Positions 30,785 to 40,398 of a DNA stretch of 64,000 nucleotides are shown in pieces. The notes beneath the pieces were generated by a model that searched no databases, was not told where the DNA came from, and saw nothing but the letters and a program-made list of their open reading frames with translations. This stretch comes from Trichomonas vaginalis G3 (Eukaryota; Parabasalia; Trichomonadida; Trichomonadidae): NCBI RefSeq assembly GCF_026262505.1, contig NC_067203.1:23231411-23295410 (forward strand), written 5' to 3'. A program made the translations under genes and the position numbers. The stretch's first letter is position 1. Each line of letters begins with the position of its first letter.

Positions 30785-32428
30785 TCACTTTAAAAATACA
30801 TTGAGATTTTCAGCCCGTGAAACTCTCTCAATATCTTCAGGTTTGAATGGATAAAACAAATCAGCCGAATCATGGTAAAGCAGCTCCATAAGCTTGCGTA
30901 AAGATGCCTTAATAAGGCATTTCCTGGAATAGTCAGCTGATACAACTTTCGAAATTGAAAGTTTAATAACCTTCTTATCAAGGTAATTTTGGATTAACTG
31001 GCATATATCCTTATACAATGCGCAAAATGCTGGACATCCGCGGCAGTCTTCATAAGTTATTCTGATTGTTGGATCTTCAATACAAATATCTGGTTCATCT
31101 TTGCCTTTAATAATCCTTTCGCTTAATATAACTGTTGATGCATCAGTATTGAATACCTTGTAGAACTCTCTATCATTCTCAGAAGCGAGAATATATGAGT
31201 TTCCTTTGATTGAATCTGCTAAAATTTCGGAAAGAATGACAGATGACTTGGTTTTGACTTTTCCTTCTGTATTGTTTGCAAAAGCGAAGGCCGTTGTATC
31301 GAAATTATCATAAATATATAAAATTCTGTTATATCCGAACGCCTGAGCTAAGTTTGCAGGGAAATTAGCAACTTCTTGTATGTAACCTCTTGGATTTGAC
31401 TTGTAATTGTTATAATGGTTCGATAATCTTGTTCCAACAACGGTAATATGATTAAATGGAAGATCTTTGTATTGTTGGAGTATTGGTGGGAAGGCAGGAA
31501 ATACAGATTCTGATTGTGCTTTTGTTATCCATTGCTTGATTTGATCCAAAACTGGTTTGAATTGTGGTTTTGTTGCATTTAAAGCCTCAAAAGTTGCATC
31601 GCAAAGAATATCAAACAATTTATGGATATCACCAGAATATGGTTGATAATTCGACCAATTAACAATGATAGGAAGGATATTCTGGATTTCATTTGAAATT
31701 ATTAACTTTTCTATGGTAAGAGAAGCAAGCATTGAGACAAGAGTTGTCTTTCCTGATCTTATAGGTCCTGTAACAGTTATATTTATATCTTCCGGCCTTT
31801 TTCCTTTTAATACATTCAAAGCATATTCCCAAGTCATTTTTCCGATATCATTATCATCTAATTGTAATGTAGGGCAAATAAAATGCTTAGACAGATATGT
31901 ATCAAACAAATATTTCGCGTTTTGTTCGTTTAATTGTTTTAATGCCTCGGAACTTTCGAGCTGAGCTTTATGCTGAGGAGATAAGTTATTGTATAGTGAT
32001 ACTAATGAATTCCTAATTCCTTCTTTAACAGAAATGTTCCGAAAAGCTAAAGATTGTTGAATTTCTGCGTCGTCGCGTGGTGGTATAACATCTGGTTGCT
32101 TTGGTATAATGACTGGGCGTATTGATCGTCCAGTAGGCTGTCTAGACTTGTATTTTGGTTCTAACTCTGGATCAGGTAAAGGTTTTGTACAAGATATTAA
32201 TAGCTTTTGTTTTGGTTGAATATCGTCAATGTTTGTAATAACATTTCCATCAGTATCAAAAACTTGTTGAGCATCTCTTGGTAAATCTAATGCATCTGTA
32301 GCGAGAGATAATAATTGGCTCTGTTTCTTAGGTAGAAAGATTTTCTTAGAAGGATCCTCTGGGAAATCGAATTTGTTGATGTAAACGATCTTTTTCTGTT
32401 TTGGCTGAGCATCATTACCGTTTTTCAT
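30785..32428 (-). CDS. Doublecortin-like domain fused to a P-loop ATPase
   Basis: A 547-residue protein. Residues about 12-82 look like a doublecortin/ubiquitin-like domain (KKIVYINKFDFPEDP, then VFDTDGNVITNIDDIQ, then KLLISC), the fold that binds microtubules. A basic Pro-rich linker follows, then an ATPase region: Walker A GPIRSGKTT at about residues 221-229, and a probable Walker B, RILYIYDNFD, at about 370-380. The C-terminal part is helical with a cluster of Cys (DCRGCPAFC). The fold of the ATPase resembles STAND/AAA NTPases loosely. Combining a microtubule-binding module with an ATPase suggests a cytoskeletal role, but that is inference. TGTCACTTTTT lies 34-44 bases before the ATG. Confidence 0.65.
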   Translation of the reverse strand: MKNGNDAQPKQKKIVYINKFDFPEDPSKKIFLPKKQSQLLSLATDALDLPRDAQQVFDTDGNVITNIDDIQPKQKLLISCTKPLPDPELEPKYKSRQPTGRSIRPVIIPKQPDVIPPRDDAEIQQSLAFRNISVKEGIRNSLVSLYNNLSPQHKAQLESSEALKQLNEQNAKYLFDTYLSKHFICPTLQLDDNDIGKMTWEYALNVLKGKRPEDINITVTGPIRSGKTTLVSMLASLTIEKLIISNEIQNILPIIVNWSNYQPYSGDIHKLFDILCDATFEALNATKPQFKPVLDQIKQWITKAQSESVFPAFPPILQQYKDLPFNHITVVGTRLSNHYNNYKSNPRGYIQEVANFPANLAQAFGYNRILYIYDNFDTTAFAFANNTEGKVKTKSSVILSEILADSIKGNSYILASENDREFYKVFNTDASTVILSERIIKGKDEPDICIEDPTIRITYEDCRGCPAFCALYKDICQLIQNYLDKKVIKLSISKVVSADYSRKCLIKASLRKLMELLYHDSADLFYPFKPEDIERVSRAENLNVFLK

Positions 32429-33254
32429 TTCGTTTCTGAAGAAATTTCAAACGTGCACTTGAAAAAGTGACAATAATTTTTAGTCCATTATTCCTCCCTT
32501 TCAATGAATAAATATATACATGTTTAACTACTAACTTTGCAAAAAGTTCATTAGCATATAATATAATGAATATAATGTATACATTTCAAGGCTAACTTTA
32601 GAAATCGTGATTTTTTGAGTGACAATAATATATGTAACTATATAAAGTATTCAAATAATATATTATTGTGTATTCTGAAGTTATCAAAAATATTTCGCAA
32701 TATCTTGCATAACATATTGTTTGGTACCATTTTTAATTGAATGAAACCTAGCAGTCATTCAATTTATTGTGTTAATAGTTCATAAATTTCGAGACAGTAT
32801 TTCTGAAATAAGTCTTTTCCGGAAATAAGAGCCTTTGCAATTGTAAATAAATAAAAAAATAAGACGAACCACTCTTGAACCGTTTCAAATATGAAATTCT
32901 ACATGACAGTCTTGTTTTGCTTATAAAAAGTAATATTTCTATTAATGCCATATTATCTAATTTCAAAGAATCAATTGATTTAGAGTGATTGGAAGAAAAA
33001 TCATGAATAATATAAGTATCCGGATGACAATCCTATTGCTCTACACTTTCATATTGTTATAATGCCGTTTCTCATCAATGGATTTAATCAAAATTGATAA
33101 ATTATATCAGAAACCTTTGCATTCACTGTTTTCCACATGTATAACATAGGATTTTTTTTCTTCTAATAAATTTAAGTGGTATTTTTTCTTCTAATATATT
33201 TAAGTGGTATTTATATGGTAAAATGCAAATGTGTCCTTTATAAAAAATTATTAA
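32429..33254. other. Intergenic with divergent promoters
   Basis: Separates divergent genes. The promoter-like box of the 30785-32428 gene is at 32462-32472. A CCTTTATAAAAAAT just before the ankyrin gene at 33255 resembles the CCTTT (M5-type) core element described for Trichomonas. A short direct repeat TTTTTTCTTCTAATA...TTTAAGTGGTATT is at about 33153-33211. No other gene seen. Confidence 0.45.
32462..32472 (-). promoter_or_regulatory. TGTCACTTTTT box of the doublecortin/ATPase gene
   Basis: AAAAAGTGACA on the plus strand; in gene sense it carries the initiator-like TCACT, 34-44 bases before the ATG. Confidence 0.45.
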
Positions 33255-34615
33255 TGTCCGACCAAGACGCTCATCCAAACAAATACAGCGAATTGCGAAG
33301 TAACTACAAATACTATATCGATATATGCAATACGTTATATCAGTTGAAAACCGAAAAAGAAGAAGATTTAAACTCGATTTTCAAAATGATCAAATCAGAA
33401 TTGATTGATTCAAATGGGTATCCTCCTCAAAATATGATACGAGCTATTTTAAATCTTGTTCTGTATAATAATCGCTATGCCAAGTCATATTTATCTCTTG
33501 CTAAACAAATATCAGATGAATATCATGTCAAAGAGGTCAGCAACGTCATACTTATTTCAAACTTCCTATTTTATAAAGAATATGGAATTAAATTAGACAA
33601 ATCTGATGACTTCGAAAAAGGTGATATTAAAAATCTGGATATTCATACAGAGAATACAATATACAAGGCAACTATGAATAACGACAAAGAAAATTTCATC
33701 ATATTCACAGAAAGAGATGGATTTGATAAAGATCAAAAGCTTGAAAGCGATTTATATCCATATTCTAAGAAAGGATATTCATTACTTGAATTATGTTGTT
33801 ACCATGGAGCAGTTGATTGTTTCAAGTTATTAAGATCGAAATTTAACTCAGAAATAACTAAAACATGTCTAGAATTTTCATTTTTAGGAGGAAATCCAGA
33901 GATCATGAGTGAATGTTTGAAATATCAAAAACCAGATGAAGAATGCATGGAATATGCAATTATTTCACACAACATTGATTTTGTCACATTCTTGATGAAT
34001 GAATACAATATAGAGATCGATTTAGAATACTGTGGAATTTACAATAATCTTGAATCCTTTTTAGTTTATTTCGATCAAACTAATGATATAAACAAATGCT
34101 TTGTTTATTCTCCGATTTTTAATATTCCATCCTTTTTGGAATACTTCCTTTCACATGGTGCGAATATCAATGAAAAAGATGAAAATGGAGAAACTGCTCT
34201 TCATAAATCAGCATGGTATAATAGTAAAGAAGCTGCAGAAGTTCTTATTTCACATGGAGCGAATATCAATGAAAAAGATGAAAATGGAGAAACTGCTCTT
34301 CATAATGCAGCTCGGAATAATCATAAAGAAATTGCAGAAGTTCTCATTTCACATGGTGCGAATATCGACGAAAAAAATAAATATGGAGAAACCGCACTTC
34401 ATAAATCAGCATGGTATAATAGTAAAGAAGCTGCTGAAATTCTCATTTCACATGGTGCGAATAACGATGAACAAGATGAAAATGGAGAAACTACACTTCA
34501 TATTGCAGCAAATGAAAACCATACAGAAATTGCAGAAGTTCTCATTTCACATGGTGCAAATATCGATGAAAAAAAATTAATATGGAAAAACCGCACTTCA
34601 TATTGCAGCAAATGA
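33255..34615 (+). CDS. DUF3447-type ankyrin repeat protein
   Basis: The start MSDQDAHPNKYSELRSN at 33255 matches the beginning of the paralogue at 5082; the longer frame from 33176 adds an unlikely leader. About 225 residues of the Trichomonas-specific N-terminal block (KYYIDICNTLYQLKTE, LLELCCYHGAVDCFKLL, EYAIISHNIDFVTFLMNEYN) precede about five ankyrin repeats of the form SHGANINEKDENGETALH. The frame leaves homology at an eight-A run near 34566-34574 and ends in an unrelated tail (KLIWKNRTSYCSK). The true last repeat and end (SHGANNCFSGIYEDEFY) follow in another frame to about 34699. So the C-terminus has been altered by an indel in the A run. Partner unknown. Confidence 0.88.
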
Positions 34616-35146
34616 AAACCATACAGAAATTTCTGAAATTCTCCTTTCACATGGTGCAAATAATTGTTTTTCTGGTATTTACGAAGATGAGTTTTATTAG
34701 AAATAAAAAAAATAGTTAAGCTTTTCCACTTATTCTATACATAAAGCGATCTTTTCGCAACTCTCATTTTTTATGGCTATTCCATACTTTTTATTGCGTA
34801 ATTCATATAATTAATTATATGAGTTGAATTTAAGGTAGACAAAATATTGTGAATTTTTTAAGGTTGCACTTACCACTTTATGACATTAGCTCAATTTTTT
34901 GACACTCAAGCTAAGTGATTAGAAAAAAAATTGATTGCTTCCTAAAACTGAAAATAAAAGTATCAATTGACCTTTTAATAGTAATTTAAGCAGTTTGTTT
35001 GGTGGCCATAGTATGTCAAATTAAGAACAAGGTGAATAGATATGAATTGGATCCAGATCCGGATTAAAAATTTTCCAAAAAAAGTGCTATTTACAACATT
35101 TTGAATGAAAATTTTAAATTTTTATTTTTTAATCATTTGTATAAAA
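34616..35146. other. Ankyrin tail remnant and a TTAA-type repeat end
   Basis: 34616-34699 is the out-of-frame last repeat of the preceding gene. At 34858 the sequence TTAAGGTTGCACTTACCAC matches the ends of the elements at 36844-37201, followed by a further similar stretch (GACATTAGCTCAATTTTTTG), so an old miniature element begins here. Its other end is not found. Confidence 0.5.
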
Positions 35147-35418
35147 ATGGAAGAAGAACTTATACCAAACTTCGGTTACATTGCTGCACACATAAATGAT
35201 TTCATTCAAGAGAATAAATTATTTAGTATTTTTGAAGTCAAGATATCAAAGAAATATTAAAAGAAGCAAAATTTAATTCATTTGATTTCATTTCTATTCT
35301 CAAACAGTCTTATCACGTGATTAGTGCAAAGAAATTCTATTTATGTACTCGAAATACAAACGTTTAAATAAGTAATTTTCAAGAAGCGATTTCAACTCTC
35401 AAGGCACTTAAAAAATAC
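35147..35418 (+). pseudogene. Broken 5' part of the following ankyrin gene
   Basis: An ATG at 35147 opens MEEELIPNFGYIAAHIND, the usual start of another trichomonad ankyrin family. Homology continues in the frame of the downstream gene (DIKEILKEAKFNSFDFIS from 35242) after a one-base shift near 35240, and then meets an in-frame TAA at 35365-35367. So the original gene began at 35147. Confidence 0.6.
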
Positions 35419-36300
35419 ATGAAATTGCCGTTTTTAGATGGATTGATTAATTTTATGAATAAAATGAATGAAGAAGCTAATAGCTCAAACAACCTCATAA
35501 AAAATTTACGCCAGGATCTAAACAATGCTCGAAGTCTAAATCAGACATATGAGAATGAAATTCAATCTCATAGATCTCATTCTCTATTTATGAATAGAAA
35601 TAAGAAAAAGTCAAAAGAAATCAAAGAAAAAGAAATCAAAGAAAAAGAAATCAAACCCATGGAAATAAATGAAGATCCTGAATCTAAAGAATTACTCAAA
35701 AAAATTGCTGCGTTTAATCATAATTATGATTTTAATGGTATCTACTCATTGCTTAATGAGCTTGCAGAAAAAGGAAATCATAAAATAATGTCCGTAGCCT
35801 GTAGATTTGGAATTTGTAAACCGCGTAACCAAAATCAGGATGTGCTTTGTGCCGCTTGCGAAAACGGAAATCTATTACTTGTTAAAACTTTAATTGAATG
35901 TGGATGTAACATTGAAGGGTCAAAGCATTTAAATCCTATTATTTGGGCGTCTGCAAAAGGTAAACTTGAGATTGTTAAATATTTAATCGCTGCCGGAGCA
36001 AATAAAAATGCAAATTGCTTTTATATTAATAATTTTCATAATGTATTCACCATTGCAGCTGCAAATGGACATCTTGAAGTTGTTAAATATCTTATCTCAA
36101 TTGGGGTTAAAAAAGATGTGAAAACAATGTTCGGATACACTGCGCTAATGCTTGCATCACAGCAAAATCAACTCGAGATTGTTAAATATCTTGTTTCAAT
36201 TGGGGCTGATCTAAAAGTTAAGGATCATAATGGGAATACAGCGGCACATTTTGCGACAGGAGAGTCTGCAGAGTATTTGTTATCTATAGGAATGATTTAA
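35419..36300 (+). CDS. Ankyrin repeat protein (non-DUF3447 family), 5' truncated
   Basis: 293 codons open from an internal ATG (MKLPFLDGLINFMNKM), which in this family normally lies in the middle of the N-terminal region. Order: helical lead-in, a coiled charged stretch with KEIKEKEIKEKEIK repeats (about residues 62-80), a helical block (LLKKIAAFNHNYDFNGIYSL), then five ankyrin repeats ending GNTAAHFATGESAEYLLS. The repeats are of the VKYLIAAGANKN type, distinct from the SHGANINEKD type next door. Given the broken 5' part it may be a pseudogene or use this ATG. It is flanked on both sides (34858 and 36720-37201) by TTAA-type element ends. Confidence 0.75.
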   Translation: MKLPFLDGLINFMNKMNEEANSSNNLIKNLRQDLNNARSLNQTYENEIQSHRSHSLFMNRNKKKSKEIKEKEIKEKEIKPMEINEDPESKELLKKIAAFNHNYDFNGIYSLLNELAEKGNHKIMSVACRFGICKPRNQNQDVLCAACENGNLLLVKTLIECGCNIEGSKHLNPIIWASAKGKLEIVKYLIAAGANKNANCFYINNFHNVFTIAAANGHLEVVKYLISIGVKKDVKTMFGYTALMLASQQNQLEIVKYLVSIGADLKVKDHNGNTAAHFATGESAEYLLSIGMI

Positions 36301-36719
36301 TTAATTCAAAATAAACTGTTATATTTGTATTTTTATATATAGAGTCACTCGAAAATGGTGTTGAATGTGTGACAAAACCGTCGAAAGCACGCCAAATATG
36401 TCAAAGTATTAACATCTGATGGAATAATGATATACTGATTGATTGCAAAAAAATAAATGGGGATATTTTAAAGATTTCTTTAAAATTTACATCCTTCATG
36501 GCATTCTAACCATTTTCTGATATTCTCTCATAATATTATTTATCTTTGTTTTAATAGCAACAAAGTATATCAATCATTTTCCAACTAAAAATATAAACTT
36601 TTTGATATTTAAAATTGGGCTATAAAGCTAGAGTGTCAATAAAAATGATAAAAGCATTATAGTTTCAGAACTTCTGTTTCAATTCTTCATAAAAATTGTG
36701 AAGATTTTATGAAATACAC
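36301..36719. repeat. Diverged older copy of the 36844-37201 element
   Basis: From about 36510 to 36650 the sequence (ACCATTTTCTGATATTCTC, later TTTTAATAGCAACAAAGTAT and AAATTGGGCTATAAAGCT) follows the order of the intact element at 36844-37201 with many changes. The rest is spacer. Confidence 0.5.
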
Positions 36720-36847
36720 TTAAGGCTGCACTTACTCCCATCTGACTTTAATTCAAATTTTTGACAACTGGTGTGAAGTGCCATTGAAAATTAACTTTAA
36801 ACATCTGATTTGACGGCCGTGTCATAGGGGCGTAAGTGCACCCTTAA
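36720..36847. mobile_element. 128-bp TTAA-flanked miniature element
   Basis: Ends are TTAAGGCTGCACTTACTCCC on the left and, inverted, TTAAGGGTGCACTTACGCCCC on the right, matching at almost every position. TTAA lies at each border, the target duplication of piggyBac- and Kolobok-type transposons. The GG(G) start fits the purine-rich ends I recall for Kolobok. Non-coding. Confidence 0.7.
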
Positions 36848-37201
36848 GGGTGCCCTTACCACTTTCTGACATTCTATGAAAAAATAAATATATCTTTATT
36901 TTAATAGCAGAAAAGTATAACGGCTATATTGGGTACTATGTAGTGATTTATATTTACTTTCTCCCGACCAAAAATATTAATTCTCGGACATACGATTATT
37001 TTTGATTCAAATGCTGTTCGGCATTAAAAGCAAAAATAATCATATACCCGAGAATTACACTTTTCCGATATTTTTGGGTCGCTTCGCGCCCCTGACAAAA
37101 CGTCGGAAAAGTGTAAACTTTTGACCTTGGAAAATTGGGATAGAAAGCTTGTGTGTCAAAAAAATTGAGAGAATATTCGAAAGTGGTAAGTGCACCCTTA
37201 A
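36844..37201. mobile_element. 358-bp TTAA-flanked miniature element, adjoining the previous
   Basis: Shares its left TTAA with the right border of 36720-36847. The left end TTAAGGGTGCCCTTACCAC and the inverted right end TTAAGGGTGCACTTACCAC extend as an inverted repeat of about 30 bases. Inside are two further inverted pairs: ATTCTCGG...CCGAGAAT with long arms ending in CAAAAATAATC, and TTACACTTTTCCGA...TCGGAAAAGTGTAA. Non-coding. Confidence 0.75.
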
Positions 37202-37305
37202 ATTGAAGATTATATTCAATTCAAAATAGTCAAATTTATAAACAAATAGATTTTGTCTTTTTATCAATAAATATAAACAAAAATAAAATAAAAAATAAAA
37301 AATGG

Positions 37306-40300
37306 TTATCTTAAAGATTTCTTTGAAGTAGCAGATTTCTTTTCATTTCCTTCTTGTATATTAGAGAAATCCAAAGAAGTTGGTGCCTTCATTGTTGCCA
37401 TCTTTTTCACTTTCTTTGGCCTTGTTGTTTTCTGCGGAACATTTGTTGAAGGCGACTGATTCATATCCAGTGTTGTTGCGCCAGGAGCTTTCTTCTTCTT
37501 CAAAGATTTCCTTGGCGAACTTGTTTGTGGTCCATCAATTGTCTTTGCATTATTTGTCTCATTGGAAATCCTCCTCTTCTTTGTTCCCAATGATTTCTTC
37601 GTTGCTGGTGATGATTCATCAATTGTCGATGTCTTCAAAGATGTCTTCTTAGTTGTTCTCTTCTTTGTAGGGAGATTTCCTGATGGTGAACTAGATATTC
37701 CACCATCCATAGTCAATGCTGTTTTGGCTGCTCCTTTTCCTTTGGCTCTTCTCGTTGTCTTTGGCGATGGAGTTTGTGTTGTAAGTAGTTCCAAAGGTGC
37801 CAAACCGCTGTTATCCGTTGTTTTCGGACCTTGGCCTCTTCTTGTTGCGGGACGACGAGTTGTCTTAGGCTTGTTCGTGGTGAGAACAAGTTCTTCGATG
37901 GACATAAGTCCGTTGTCGACGCTTTTGGAGCGTTGGTTCCGTTTTGTCGTTGGTTTTGTACCTAATTTGGCCGTATCTGATAAATCTACGGATTTGCCGC
38001 CTCCGCCCCTTCTGCCTCTGGTCTTCTTCGATGGAGTAAGGCCTTCGTCGGCTGTAACGGCGCCTGGAGTTCCGGATTTCTTAGATTTCTTCGCAAGTTT
38101 GCCTCTGCGCTTCTTAGGAGTTGGATTAACTTCATCCAAAGTGTTTGTTTTGGTAGCTGGTTCAACGGTATTCGCACGTTTTTTGCCTTTTTTACATTTT
38201 TTGCCTGTTTTCTTGACAGCAGGCGTAGAATCGCCTCCAGCGTTGGCAGAGACTTCAACAGTGGCTGCGCGTTTACCTTTGCGACCTTTTCGGAGCGGTT
38301 TCTTCTTCATTGCGACTAATTCTTCAATTGAAGCAAGTTTTTCTTCTTGTGGTTCCTCTTTGATGGATACTTTGTCCAGTTCTGGTGCTGGAGGAAGATC
38401 TTGCTTCTGCGGACTTTCCTGGCTCAAATAAGGATCCATTGGAGGGTTTGTATTGGTTTGAGGGACATCTCCGATCTGTTTGGCATCAGCAATCATCGAA
38501 TTGATGTTCGCTGATGAGGTTACGTTGTTGTTTGACTCAAATGCGTCAGGATTAAAGGCTTCAACGTCGTCAAAGCCTCCGAACGCGTTGTTTCCGCCTG
38601 AATTGTTCCTGTGGCGCATCTTTACAGCGTTCATGTTCTCTATAATGGCTGAATCGTCGTTTTGTTGCTTGAATACGTTGATTAAGGCTGAAGAAAGTGT
38701 CCATCCAGCAATGGAACTGAACTTGTAGCTGTTATCATCGAAGATTGCTCGGATATTGTTGCTGAATTGTCCGAAATTATCTGAGATGATATCAAGAATC
38801 TTTTCTAGAGCCTTGTCAAGGTCTTCAACCTCTGGGGCTGAGTATCTAGCATTGTTTGGCATATCGGAAATCTGGAACATGAACTTTTCAAGGGCAGGAA
38901 GAATATGAAATTCGATTCTTTCATCAAGAAAAGCGAATTCAGGCATCTTATCTTTCATAAGTTGGAATTTGGCCGTATTTGCTATCATACGAATCAATTT
39001 GTTCATTGTTTCTTGATGGGAAATATCCGTATTTTGGTCAAAACTGTAGGGATTGTCAAGAGCTTCGAGTAAATATAGTTCGAAGAACAATCTCGTGAGG
39101 TATCCCATTACAATCTTCTTCTCATTGAAGCAAACTGTTGCAAATGTTCTAATAACATTGGCAAGATGCGAAAATTGAGCAGAAACATGGGCGGCACTGG
39201 AAAGTATGTACTTGAATATCGTAGAAAATACCTTTTCGATTAGTTGTTTGTCCATTGTATCCGGATTAAAATCGATTTTTCCTTTTGAGTTGATATATCT
39301 AACGATTTTCGATATAACATGCTTGAAGTACTGTCTGCCTGTCTTTTGTATGACCTTCTTCGCGAGATAAGTGATTGCTGCGTCTTCATTCAACGGATTC
39401 TTTGGATCGACGTCTGGATTATCGAATTCATTAGCAGCTAACGACTTAAGGAATACGATGTAGTTGCCTGCATACGTAAATATCGTATAAAAAGCTTCTA
39501 ACGCATCTTTTTGTTGTTTTATTGGTTTTCCAGGTGGAATCAGAGCTCTGAGAATGGATGCGTCAGGTGTAATGGTCGAACTGTAAAGGGCGATCTTCAG
39601 AGGCTTCGGATAAGGCAAATGTCCTTTACTCAAATAAAACGGGAATTCTGTCTGATGGGTCTTTCCTTTTGTACTGATGATTGCTTTCCAGAAGCCCAAG
39701 TGTTCCGAATCTTCTGGTTTGAAGCTGAGGACTTCAACATCCGTTGCGTCGTAACAAACGACCTTTCCGTCCTTCTCGTCAACGGTAATTGTAGCAATAA
39801 ACTGTTTAGCTAACAATTTTAGGGTATTTTCAGGTGTAATTACATAGATGCAGATTCTAAAGTTGTTATCTAGGATCGCCCAGCATTTTGTTTGAGTTTG
39901 GTAAGTGCAATATGAAATAGCAATGACATGGTTGTTGTATTTGCAGAATTTTTGGCTCCAGAGCCTTGGAAAAATGAGTCGTGTCGCCCAATAAAGAAAA
40001 TTATTGGGAGATTTGACTTTCTTTATAATGGAGAGCCATAAATGCGAAACCTCTTCGATTTTTGGTATTGGCTTTGGTATTATCGGAGGCCAGTTAAGAG
40101 CAATTCCAGTGCAAGTGATAATTGAAACATTGGAACGTGCTAATTCAATCATATTTTTGATCTTGTCGTGTGGTGGTTGGAATAGTGTTTGAGGAGTTAA
40201 TTTGTCAAACTCTGTTATAAAAATTTTTACAAATTCATTGATTGGAATGGCTCCATCATGGCTGATTTCAGTGTATTTCTCTTTTTCTATGATAGGAGCA

Positions 40301-40398
40301 AATTCAGGAAGATACTCCTTGAAATCTACCACAGCCATACCATCAAACAACATTTGAACGCTTTTTTTTATTGAGGAGTTCTTAAAAATTTTTGACAT
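37306..40398 (-). CDS. RasGAP-like protein with lysine-rich repetitive tail
   Basis: A 1030-residue protein. Residues about 1-300 are globular and unidentified. About 305-520 is helical and follows the RasGAP pattern: a start like the NSLA block (YIVFLKSLAANEFDNPD), YLAKKVIQKTGRQYFKHVI, and the FLFLRF-type helix (VMGYLTRLFFELYLLEAL) followed by a long helix (MNKLIRMIANTAKFQ). The usual arginine finger is not evident (Leu-Lys instead), so catalytic activity is doubtful. Residues about 660-1030 are low-complexity, Lys/Arg/Thr/Ser-rich, with spaced MSIEELV, APLELL and KKTGKKCKKGKK-type units, likely disordered and nucleic-acid- or microtubule-binding. The RasGAP call is moderate. Confidence 0.6.
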   Translation of the reverse strand: MSKIFKNSSIKKSVQMLFDGMAVVDFKEYLPEFAPIIEKEKYTEISHDGAIPINEFVKIFITEFDKLTPQTLFQPPHDKIKNMIELARSNVSIITCTGIALNWPPIIPKPIPKIEEVSHLWLSIIKKVKSPNNFLYWATRLIFPRLWSQKFCKYNNHVIAISYCTYQTQTKCWAILDNNFRICIYVITPENTLKLLAKQFIATITVDEKDGKVVCYDATDVEVLSFKPEDSEHLGFWKAIISTKGKTHQTEFPFYLSKGHLPYPKPLKIALYSSTITPDASILRALIPPGKPIKQQKDALEAFYTIFTYAGNYIVFLKSLAANEFDNPDVDPKNPLNEDAAITYLAKKVIQKTGRQYFKHVISKIVRYINSKGKIDFNPDTMDKQLIEKVFSTIFKYILSSAAHVSAQFSHLANVIRTFATVCFNEKKIVMGYLTRLFFELYLLEALDNPYSFDQNTDISHQETMNKLIRMIANTAKFQLMKDKMPEFAFLDERIEFHILPALEKFMFQISDMPNNARYSAPEVEDLDKALEKILDIISDNFGQFSNNIRAIFDDNSYKFSSIAGWTLSSALINVFKQQNDDSAIIENMNAVKMRHRNNSGGNNAFGGFDDVEAFNPDAFESNNNVTSSANINSMIADAKQIGDVPQTNTNPPMDPYLSQESPQKQDLPPAPELDKVSIKEEPQEEKLASIEELVAMKKKPLRKGRKGKRAATVEVSANAGGDSTPAVKKTGKKCKKGKKRANTVEPATKTNTLDEVNPTPKKRRGKLAKKSKKSGTPGAVTADEGLTPSKKTRGRRGGGGKSVDLSDTAKLGTKPTTKRNQRSKSVDNGLMSIEELVLTTNKPKTTRRPATRRGQGPKTTDNSGLAPLELLTTQTPSPKTTRRAKGKGAAKTALTMDGGISSSPSGNLPTKKRTTKKTSLKTSTIDESSPATKKSLGTKKRRISNETNNAKTIDGPQTSSPRKSLKKKKAPGATTLDMNQSPSTNVPQKTTRPKKVKKMATMKAPTSLDFSNIQEGNEKKSATSKKSLR

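Noticed and set aside
37562-38431. 289-codon plus-strand frame opposite the RasGAP-like gene
   Set aside because: Antisense of a Lys/Ser/Thr-rich coding tail, which naturally lacks stops on the other strand; content is low-complexity Leu/Val/Phe.
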